A stretch of DNA of 64,000 nucleotides from Arcticibacter eurypsychrophilus. GTDB lineage: Bacteria; Bacteroidota; Bacteroidia; Sphingobacteriales; Sphingobacteriaceae. The DNA is taken from positions 90,248 through 154,247 of the forward strand of contig NZ_MDFN01000006.1 of the NCBI RefSeq assembly GCF_001730525.1, in the 5' to 3' direction. The notes below the pieces were generated by a model. The model saw only the letters and a program-made list of their open reading frames with translations. It ran no database searches and was not told the origin of the DNA. How positions within the stretch are numbered: position 1 is the first letter of the stretch; each line of letters begins with the position of its first letter. Made by a program: the position numbers and the translations under genes. Positions 59,401 through 64,000 of the stretch are shown here, in pieces.

Positions 59401-59879
59401 CGCTTATACAGGTTGCTTGTTTCTGTAATTATGGTTTGCAGATCCCATTTTGTAAAGTCAACATCGGGTTTATCTAAATGGCTACGCTGAGTAAATTGAT
59501 AGCGGTTTTGCTGATAGTATTTCCAATAAGTCTCCGCCAGCAGGGATTGCAATACTGGCTTTACCGGAAATTTTGCTTTATCAATATCTGTTTTCAAACG
59601 GATGATAATAGCAATCATTGCATTCTCCTCCATGTACGATTGAAAAGTCATCCTATAAATAACAGCCCGGATTTGTTGTGGGGCATTATTAGTTTGGCGG
59701 GCAAGCGCATCCAACTTGTCAACCTCCTTAAGTGCCGATCCAGGCAATCCAATGCTCGCCAAAGAATCTATTTTATAACTGATATCGTTAAATTTGCTTT
59801 GAGCCGTTGCTAGTTGGATGCTCAGCAAAAGGCATATAACCAAAAAGCATTTTGATAAGGCAGAGAGATATGAGCGCAT
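53427..59879 (-). CDS. Giant alpha-2-macroglobulin family protein with embedded SusC-like N-terminal segment
   Basis: 2150 residues with signal peptide (cleavage near LATAQ). Order: helical/TPR-like N-terminus (about 30-370), macroglobulin domains with MG2 (about 590-690; VLFTDRQIYRPGQSIYFKG), an inserted carboxypeptidase-regulatory-like domain and TonB-box/plug beginning (about 1210-1360; ITGKVIDANDATVLPGVTV, NEVVVVGYGSQKKESLTG), then the A2M domain (ETAFFYPQLSTDEKGQI), a thioester-type motif YECSEQ with Cys1607, a terpenoid-cyclase-like alpha/alpha toroid (about 1700-1960) and C-terminal receptor-like domain. Bacterial A2Ms are thought to trap proteases. The CxEQ core is kept, so a thioester is possible. 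Monocistronic. Confidence 0.9.
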   Translation of the reverse strand: MRSYLSALSKCFLVICLLLSIQLATAQSKFNDISYKIDSLASIGLPGSALKEVDKLDALARQTNNAPQQIRAVIYRMTFQSYMEENAMIAIIIRLKTDIDKAKFPVKPVLQSLLAETYWKYYQQNRYQFTQRSHLDKPDVDFTKWDLQTIITETSNLYKRSLTEATLEQNTPISVLDGVLEGDTLTRYLRPTLYDLLVQRALDFYLTDEAELTKPKLPFLLKDPELFGLSDPFTPPGLAFPFLRMTTKDTTSNFYSGIKLLQQASLFHLKRHDVEALVDLDLKRLYFLYSKAKLAKKDSLYLLALKELGSTHSDKPISSQALVMQGQYYQAIDSLKTAYRYFKSAASSYPESFGGKNALKLIAQLEGKELSAKLEDVNSPDKSLLAVLNYKNVSAAKINIYRLSAVQLTAYHKNYDTGNGQKERFEFLKKINPVATNVFEWVDPGDYSKHSAEIKIDALSAGNYVLMVKDLSSDDETLTGLSEFKVSSLAYNARLNPDGSTELRVMDRQSGYPLEGVHVKLSGRYWGYKDAAGTPRWIDFQERGLTNKDGFYHSQKHTNNISVELHYKGDTLTNESKYINGAADNNRDDEAKDKTVLFTDRQIYRPGQSIYFKGLQLEILNGKSKIVPAKVLNVTFWDVNRKEVSTLRLKTNEYGTISGSFIIPQNMLGGSVELETLDGSIYVKVEEYKRPTFQTEFLPVKESYKLNDSVSIKGTVTAFSGYGLSQARVAYRIVRSQNRVFHNNLERLGIYGYRYIQPEIAEIKADTITTDDQGKFELKFKAIPGEIDKTIIASYNYTISTDVTDAAGETHSAQMAVVIGYNDIAIQNFIPEIIFAKDTLKSVVRINNLNGQPQKGTVKVAVYALQTPENTVINRLWEKPDQYILSKADFKSSFPQYAYGTEDISATWAKTRQVTNLDIAIEEEKPGIIDLNVLKKSPSGVYQIIISGRNEKGDTTSITKYISLVAEPSQPSDIKNWIIPVITTVKGGESAEFLVGMGSKMNVLMERYQAAKLISSKWITIENDQKSIKIPISNVDKDVAIQFMMVNNNRSCSIYQKIAILAKDETLKLKLLTFRNKLQPGQKEQWKIQVSNQDNEKQAAEMLAGLYDSSLDDISPAQNWQQALSDPGEYEPNYFAWSTYNFVNVATTNAVSSNQGNYILLLRDYEKLNLFGYTYYGGYNVGYSNYLEVAKATFRNLENDKALEAAYLKNAALIKNGYVITGKVIDANDATVLPGVTVSISYSNIHTSTNSKGVFKIKVPVNAKLTFGFIGYISQVINTTKEENISVKLEGSSAKLNEVVVVGYGSQKKESLTGSVQTIRIRGNSTVSDNAVYNFASIDPSSINALAGKIAGLQISQDVPSDQDLRSTIPKPITLRTNFNETAFFYPQLSTDEKGQILIDFILPEALTKWKFRALAHTRELHTGYIEAEVVTQKQLSIGANMPRFLREGDTISISARLANLTAKKLGGKVRMQLFNGINMQPVALLQDPAQSEQSFELNASTNKALSFKLIIPAGLDALTYRITAESDTYSDGEENTVPVLPDRMLVIESLPMMIRAGQNRVFAFDKLLNNKSNTLKSKSLTLEYTQNPAWYAVQALPYMMEFPYECSEQLFSRYFANSLATNLMNKTPIIRQVFERWKSSTSTELLSHLEKNQELKTTLLEETPWLRDALTESEQKKRLTLLFDLNHMSSELQLNLNKLQKRQLPDGGFSWFAGDRSDRYITQHILAGIGQLVHLKIATDSNQIVKDIKEQGLNYLNNQLTDDDNRTKESKDYLTRGLDAMEIHAWYTHSYFGNEVTSNAVKRVFDNYIKRAEKQWVTQNVYEQCMIALTMQRHGKLVVASAIIKSLKETAQQSDDLGMYWAKVQRGYYWYQSPIETQSLLIELFTEVGNNAKAVGEMKIWLLLNKQTNNWKTTKATAAASYALLLNQSEWLSAGNTSVIKLDGKLLTELKPDTKTEAGTGYLKTSWVDEQIKPEFGKVTINNSGKSISWGAMHWQYLEQIDKITPSNTDIHLERNYFIQKQTDSGPLLTAVDASHQPKTGDLLKVVVYLKAGRDFEYVQLKDMRPAGTEPINALSEYRYQDGLYYYQVTKDAATNFFISRLNKGNYVFEYQLRVAQPGNFSTGITTVQCMYAPEFNGHSSGLRMDIKP

Positions 59880-59980
59880 AGAATGAATTTAGGTCTTTGC
59901 TAAATTTAGTGAATTAATGACTAGTTTATAGCGATAAGATGCAGTTTAAGAGCAATTAGCATAAAAGGATTATAGAAAAT

Positions 59981-60148
59981 TGCAACTAAATCAACCAGGT
60001 CTCTTAGTGGGCTGCCGAGACGATCCAATTTCAAAACAACCTGATCGCCTTTTCTGAACTTTTTGAGAAGTTTTTTAAGTTCCGGTCTATCTGTATTGTT
60101 TCCAGAAATCTTTTCTTGGTAGATATTTGTGCAACCAAATTCTGTCAG
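59981..60148 (-). pseudogene. Serine recombinase (resolvase/invertase) fragment
   Basis: The minus strand encodes 56 residues that match the centre of a serine-recombinase catalytic domain: EFGCTNIYQEKISG, NNTDRPELKKLLKKF, KGDQVVLKLDRLGSPLRDLVDL. In intact proteins these are GC..IYxEKxSG, DRPEL and (W)KLDRLGRS. The N-terminal catalytic-serine segment is absent (a TAG precedes it), the expected W in VVWKLDRLG is missing, and homology ends abruptly at 59981, with an unrelated tail to a stop. No start codon is in place. It is a dead remnant of a mobile or inversion element. Confidence 0.8.
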
Positions 60149-60159
60149 CTATAACGGTT

Positions 60160-60198
60160 AAAACGAATTCATGAATTTGGCCAAAACGAATTCATGAA
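60160..60198. repeat. Two 16-bp direct repeats, 23-bp period, beside the recombinase fragment
   Basis: AAAACGAATTCATGAA occurs at 60160-60175 and 60183-60198. The first copy contains the 12-bp palindrome AATTCATGAATT. Position next to the recombinase remnant suggests an old recombination site or element end. The rest of 59880-60325 shows no other gene. Confidence 0.65.
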
Positions 60199-60325
60199 AA
60201 GCCTATTCTCCCTCGTCTAAAAAAACGACCGTTTCTTGATAATGAGATATCTAAGGCAAGAATTATTTCGTCAAGTAAACTCGCTCTAATTATTAAGGTT
60301 ACGTCTAGAGAATAGAATAATATTG

Positions 60326-60799
60326 TCACTTATCTACCTTGAAAGTAAAATGTCTTTGAGAGAAATAACTGAAAATAGCCAAAATAATGGAAGTCAGAAT
60401 CTTTGCAATCGTCGGGTAAAAAGCAAATGCTTCAACCATCAATTTCATGAAAGCATAGTTAAGTATGAGGTTGGTACCTACTATAGAGCCATAGCGGAAA
60501 AGCTGAATTCTGCCTTTCAATTTTGAATCCGTAAAGATCAAGTATTTATTTAAAAAGAAACCGATTAAGAAGGTAACAATTGATTCAATAGCCAGAGCGG
60601 CGATTGGCGCGGTCACTAACAATTTGGAAAGCCGGATGTCTTTTTGTTCTAATATATAATTGTAAGCCAGGTAATAGACAACAATTCCGGTTGCAAAGGT
60701 GAAACCACCCGTTGCAAGGTATCTAAAAGTGTCACGAGAAATCCATTTGGAAAATGGTGGAAAGAAAAAATCTATACAGGTTAATACTGCTTTTCGCAT
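60326..60799 (-). CDS. GtrA-like membrane protein
   Basis: 157 residues from the ATG at 60799, which gives the usual Bacteroidota start MRKAVLTCIDFFFPPFSKW; an ATG at 60829 would add ten residues. Four membrane helices: FRYLATGGFTFATGIVVYYL, LLVTAPIAALAIESIVTFLIGFFLNKYLIF, the RYGSIVGTNLILNYAFMKLMV segment and a last one ending FSQRHFTF. The GtrA/DPMS family is linked to export of cell-wall or surface polysaccharide precursors, often as a partner of a glycosyltransferase, but none is beside it. It lies between the recombinase remnant and the sigma-factor operon, separated by gaps of over 170 and 350 bp. Confidence 0.87.
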   Translation of the reverse strand: MRKAVLTCIDFFFPPFSKWISRDTFRYLATGGFTFATGIVVYYLAYNYILEQKDIRLSKLLVTAPIAALAIESIVTFLIGFFLNKYLIFTDSKLKGRIQLFRYGSIVGTNLILNYAFMKLMVEAFAFYPTIAKILTSIILAIFSYFSQRHFTFKVDK

Positions 60800-60829
60800 A
60801 TTTCGAATGTGCACGAAAGTAGGAATCAA

Positions 60830-61155
60830 AGCGCATTTTCCTGCAAAATGCGGCTATTATCAGGTAAAATAAAGTTCATAAGGCAAAATACCATACTGTT
60901 GTACTTTTCCACGTGCTCACAGCCAAAGTAACTGTAATTTTGATAAGACAACGTTCAATTCGTCACCATTCCACCGTTATTTTGCAGCATTTGATCATTA
61001 GAAACAAACATTTATTAATCATTGATAAATTCCTCTTATGGTTTATTTTTATAGTTTATTATTTTAATAGACTTCATTTGTATGAATGAATTTGGAATCT
61101 TGCCCTTGCGAAACTTTTAGTAAATTTTATAAACAAGTTGCACAGCAATAAAACG
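60830..61155. other. Intergenic region, no gene seen
   Basis: 326 bp, AT-rich. It holds a perfect 8-bp hairpin CGCATTTT-CCTGC-AAAATGCG at 60832-60852, upstream of the GtrA gene, and a weak inverted repeat TTCATT/AATGAA around 61074-61091 downstream of the anti-sigma gene. Neither has a T-run. No open frame looks coding. Confidence 0.6.
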
Positions 61156-61788
61156 TTAGTTGTTATTTACGGAAATGCTCAATCCCAAAAGCTGATCATT
61201 CACATCGATCTCTAAACCCACCAGGGGCTCCTGTACATGCAGGCCGTAAAATTTCTCAGATACTGGTACAATGTTGTATGTGTTTTCGACAAGCTTTACC
61301 TGCTTAATTGTCTTTACTTTCGGAACAGTTTTTACAATGGAAACCAGCCTTTGCTCCAAAGGCTTTTCTGAAAGATCCACTGATCTTTCCTTCGGCTCTG
61401 GTCGCACCGAGGTCAAGTTAACCTTAACTAGTTCTGGTATGTCCTGTGCTTTGTTCGACTTGTCAGCTTTAAACAATACTACAACCGAAGAAACGGCAAA
61501 GAATAAGCAAGCTGCGATCGACAAGTGTTTTACTGATAGACCGAAACCAACAGCAGGTTTCCTTATTGCAACAAAATGTGCTTTAAGTTTCTTACTGATT
61601 CCTGCTGCAGGCAGCAAAGTGTCATTGGACTCCTGAGCAGCACTAAGCGTATGCTTCAGAATAAGGTGATAAGCATTGTACCTTTCTTCAGTAAGAAAAG
61701 CAGACACAAATAGGCGCTCCTCGGCATTCAGTGCTCCGAAAGCTTTGCTCATCAAGAGCAATTCCAGTTTTGGCTCCAATGTCTCCAT
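61156..61788 (-). CDS. Anti-sigma factor, single-pass membrane protein
   Basis: 210 residues. The cytoplasmic N-terminus (about 1-85) looks like a zinc-free anti-sigma domain (LLMSKAFGALNAEERLFVSAFLTEERYNAY). One membrane helix (about 88-106; LSIAACLFFAVSSVVVLF) and a short extracytoplasmic tail of about 100 residues follow. It is not of the FecR type. The ATG overlaps the sigma-factor stop codon by one base (TAATG), implying translational coupling and a sigma/anti-sigma pair. The C-terminus ends in a repeated short pattern LVGLEIDVNDQLLGLSISVNNN-like strand. The call rests on context and topology. Confidence 0.78.
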   Translation of the reverse strand: METLEPKLELLLMSKAFGALNAEERLFVSAFLTEERYNAYHLILKHTLSAAQESNDTLLPAAGISKKLKAHFVAIRKPAVGFGLSVKHLSIAACLFFAVSSVVVLFKADKSNKAQDIPELVKVNLTSVRPEPKERSVDLSEKPLEQRLVSIVKTVPKVKTIKQVKLVENTYNIVPVSEKFYGLHVQEPLVGLEIDVNDQLLGLSISVNNN

Positions 61789-62387
61789 TATTTCGTTTCT
61801 TTATAAGGATTAAAAATATTAAGTTCTGAGTTCAGTTTCTTTAAGGAATAAAACAACCTCGATTTTACCGTACCCTCTGCGCATTCCATCACCTCGCTGA
61901 TTTCTTTTACCGAGAGGTTGTCCTGATATCGCATTGCAAAGGTAAGACGATGTAAATCATCCATCTTTTCCAATTCTTTCACAAGCATCTGATTGAACAG
62001 CCGTTGGTCAAACCTGTTAGATAGGGCAGAAGTACTCTTATCCATGATCGCTGTGAAATCAAAATCCATCACCTTGCATCCCCTAACTTCATTTTTTCTA
62101 TATTCATTTTTACACATGTTGCTGGCAATCGCATAGATCCAAATCTTAAATTTCTTATCCGGATGATACAAATCTGCCTTTTCTATTACTTTCAGGAACA
62201 AGTCCTGCAAAAAATCCTGAGCCTTTTCTTCATCCTGGTATAATTGCCTGTAAAAGAATCGTAATAAGGGCTTCGAATACCTGATATAGAGTTGTTCGAA
62301 TGCAGGGTGGTGGCCTTTAACTACATACGCCATCAGCTCTTCATCGGAGCAAACGGCGTATGTTTTATTCAAAAATGAAAGCATCAA
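61788..62387 (-). CDS. ECF-type RNA polymerase sigma factor
   Basis: 199 residues. Region 2 is FEQLYIRYSKPLLRFFYRQL through AQDFLQDLFLKVIEKADLY and WIYAIASNMCKNEYRK; region 4 is RLTFAMRYQDNLSVKEISEV plus MECAEGTVKSRLFYSLKKL, the helix-turn-helix that reads the -35 element. There is no region 3 or 1.1, typical of ECF factors. It lies 19 bp after the preceding secreted-protein gene and is coupled to the anti-sigma gene. ATG at 62387 or 62384 (double Met) are both possible. Confidence 0.93.
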   Translation of the reverse strand: MMLSFLNKTYAVCSDEELMAYVVKGHHPAFEQLYIRYSKPLLRFFYRQLYQDEEKAQDFLQDLFLKVIEKADLYHPDKKFKIWIYAIASNMCKNEYRKNEVRGCKVMDFDFTAIMDKSTSALSNRFDQRLFNQMLVKELEKMDDLHRLTFAMRYQDNLSVKEISEVMECAEGTVKSRLFYSLKKLNSELNIFNPYKETK

Positions 62388-62406
62388 TTCCAGTTTCTTA
62401 TTTCAA

Positions 62407-62994
62407 TTATTTAGACTCCTCAAAATCCAGATTCTGTGGTCCTGAGACTGTCGGTGACAGTATATTGGTCAGGGGAACACTTTTGTCTACCACTTCAAAT
62501 TTGAGATCGTCCAGCCAGACTTCTCCTGGACCAGCTTGCAACACACCGAAAGCAAATCCGGTAGCGTTTTCAGGTGTCTCCAATACGATCTCGTATTTTT
62601 TCCATGCTGTATTACCGGTGATTGGTCTCTTCTGCATATTGTCAAAAGCAAGCGCATTAGCTTTGTCAGGCCCATCTATCCTGAACCACATTCCAGCCCA
62701 ATTTTTCACATCTTTAGATTTGATATAGCCCGAAAGTCTAACCCTTTTACCTAAATAGCTTGAAGGATTGAAACTCTGCATGATCGTTCCAAAGCCATCT
62801 ACTGTCTTTTTCGACTTCAAAAAGGCAACGTTACCATTTCTTTCCGCATCCTTTACAAGGCCAATTTCATAGCTGTCAGGATTACTTCCTGCAAGGAACC
62901 AGCCCTTAATGTCGTCCATCGGTTTAAAAGCAAAGATAGATGCCACCGCCAGGAACGAGGCGGCAGCCACTATGTAGAGTTTTATTTTTTTCAT
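62407..62994 (-). CDS. Secreted beta-sandwich protein, copy 1 (with C-terminal extension)
   Basis: 195 residues with signal peptide (about 1-22; AVASIFA). The mature part (GWFLAGSNP, YLGKRVRLSGYI, WAGMWFRIDG, LAFDNMQ, GEVWLDDLKFEVVD) has the look of a jelly-roll carbohydrate-binding fold; a similar domain occurs fused to some bacterial transcription regulators. About 87% identical to the next gene over 177 residues by my count, then it adds an 18-residue tail. It lies 54 bp after copy 2 and 19 bp before the sigma gene, so all four genes probably share one transcript. Function unknown. Confidence 0.85.
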   Translation of the reverse strand: MKKIKLYIVAAASFLAVASIFAFKPMDDIKGWFLAGSNPDSYEIGLVKDAERNGNVAFLKSKKTVDGFGTIMQSFNPSSYLGKRVRLSGYIKSKDVKNWAGMWFRIDGPDKANALAFDNMQKRPITGNTAWKKYEIVLETPENATGFAFGVLQAGPGEVWLDDLKFEVVDKSVPLTNILSPTVSGPQNLDFEESK

Positions 62995-63048
62995 GTTGTT
63001 TTAGCAATTAATTAAATATAACTGATTATTTGGGTCTTTATACTTTAT

Positions 63049-63582
63049 CTAATTGGTCAGGGGAACACTTTTGTCTACAATTTCAAAATTCAAATCATCC
63101 AGCCAGACTTCCCCAGGCCCGGCTTGCAGCAAACCGAAAGCAAAACCAACACTGTTTTCAGGTGCATCCAATACAATCTCATACTTTTTCCATTCCGTAG
63201 TGCCTTTGATTGGCCTTTCTTGCATATTGTCAAACGCCAGAGGCTTTGTCTTTTCCGGTCCATCTATCCTGAACCACATCCCGGCCCAGTTCGTAACATC
63301 CTTTGACTTGATATAACCAGAAAGACGAACCCTTTTACCTAAATAGCTCGAGGGGTTGAAGCTTTGCATGATGGTCCCAAAGCCGTCAACTGCCTTTTTT
63401 GACTTCAAAAAGGCAACGTTACCATTTCTTTCCGCATCCTTTACAAGGCCAATTTCATAGCTTTCAGGATTACTTCCCGCAAGGAACCAACCCTTGATAT
63501 CGTCCATCGGTTTAAAAGCAAAGATAGATGCCAGCGCCAGGAACGAGGCGGTAGCTACTGTGTGGAGTTTTGTTTTTTTCAT
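63049..63582 (-). CDS. Secreted beta-sandwich protein, copy 2
   Basis: 177 residues with signal peptide. It is the tandem paralogue of the preceding entry: identical around PSSYLGKRVRLSGYIKSKDV and LQAGPGEVWLDDL, with differences clustered at residues 110-115, 122-127 and 141-154. It stops at VPLTN, exactly where copy 1 runs on. Likely first gene of the four-gene operon with the ECF sigma/anti-sigma pair; the promoter should be in 63583-63650 but I see no clear TAnnTTTG box there. Function unknown; ligand binding in the periplasm or at the surface is a guess. Confidence 0.85.
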   Translation of the reverse strand: MKKTKLHTVATASFLALASIFAFKPMDDIKGWFLAGSNPESYEIGLVKDAERNGNVAFLKSKKAVDGFGTIMQSFNPSSYLGKRVRLSGYIKSKDVTNWAGMWFRIDGPEKTKPLAFDNMQERPIKGTTEWKKYEIVLDAPENSVGFAFGLLQAGPGEVWLDDLNFEIVDKSVPLTN

Positions 63583-64000
63583 GTTGTTCTCGGTTAATTT
63601 AATTCATAATCTGACCCTCTATACACCCAAGTCAGACAAACGTTCAATAGAAATTAAAATAATATTTTACGAGGCTTTTATAAGGCTCAAAAGGGATTCG
63701 AAATGGGTTTGTGAAGGATGGGGTTCCTTGTCTATAAACATCGTCTCATAACCATGATTTTGAATTATAAGCAATGTATAGATTATGACAGTACTTCATA
63801 CCTAGAAAGTACTTGCTATTAGAATGAGTTAATCATTATTCCCTCGTTATTTGATAATACTGGAACCTTAATCGAATATTCTTATGAAGCCAGTAATCAG
63901 AGCAAATAATTTGATCAGATTAAAATGAAGGTGTAAATAGGAATTTACGTAATTAGTTGTATTTGTTTACACTGCTGTCCGATAAAAATTAAACTCATTT
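63583..64000. other. Intergenic region to window end, no gene seen
   Basis: 418 bp, AT-rich, upstream of the secreted-protein/sigma operon. No convincing coding frame, terminator or repeat. The plus-strand frame running from 63494 across the start of copy 2 is a shadow of that gene. Confidence 0.6.

Noticed and set aside
60323..60526. 67-residue plus-strand frame
   Set aside because: Antisense to the GtrA-like gene, whose four-helix pattern is clear.
63494..63751. 85-residue plus-strand frame at the right end
   Set aside because: Begins inside the signal-peptide region of the secreted paralogue on the other strand and has no motif.

Overview
The window looks like a chromosomal segment of a low-GC Bacteroidota of the Sphingobacteriaceae, most like Pedobacter. 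This genus call is inferred from gene content, not from a search. The basis is a SusC/SusD pair with a hybrid two-component system, many TonB-dependent outer-membrane proteins, MG2 and plug-domain proteins, TAnnTTTG-type promoter boxes, no obvious Shine-Dalgarno sites, and the gene order miaB - sigma-54 activator - lptE - secG - groES - groEL.

Region by region. (1) 1-16.2 kb is a core block: the end of ilvE, an AsmA-like envelope protein, miaB, a sigma-54 activator, lptE, a TPR-like protein, secG, groESL, a lipoprotein aldose 1-epimerase, lipB, a phosphopantetheinyl transferase, dcd, a secreted MG2/plug protein and clpS. (2) 16.2-21.9 kb holds a TonB-dependent outer-membrane beta-barrel protein and a small operon of a FucP-type permease, a fuconolactonase-like amidohydrolase and a zinc dehydrogenase. 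(3) 22.0-45.3 kb is a polysaccharide utilization locus on the minus strand: Na+/solute symporter, GH3, GH43, GH2, surface glycan-binding lipoprotein, SusD, SusC, GH31 with a PA14 insert, a clan GH-A lipoprotein enzyme and a 1368-residue hybrid two-component regulator. The enzyme set is what xyloglucan side chains and backbone need: alpha-xylosidase, beta-galactosidase, arabinofuranosidase and beta-glucosidase. The fucose-type operon next door would fit a fucosylated substrate. (4) 45.4-53.3 kb is a ferric-siderophore module: TonB-dependent siderophore receptor, the flavin transferase ApbE, a PepSY/flavodoxin-reductase fusion, a DUF2271 protein with an ApbE-acceptor-like motif, and a secreted ankyrin protein. 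(5) 53.4-59.9 kb is one 2150-residue alpha-2-macroglobulin with a SusC-like N-terminal segment embedded in it. (6) 59.9-60.2 kb holds a dead serine-recombinase fragment and a short direct repeat. (7) 60.3-63.6 kb has a GtrA-like protein and an apparent four-gene operon of two near-identical secreted proteins, an ECF sigma factor and its anti-sigma factor.

The two most informative regulatory observations are these. A ~71-bp block, with two 22-bp-spaced copies of ATCRAAATGTTAA and an identically placed promoter-like element, precedes both the GH31-susCD operon and the GH-A gene; it is a strong candidate operator for the hybrid regulator. Separately, a 17-bp partial palindrome (15/17 identical) lies just upstream of both the siderophore receptor and the ankyrin-DUF2271-PepSY operon, which suggests common, probably iron-responsive, control. 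No rRNA, tRNA, CRISPR array, intact insertion sequence or prophage was seen.
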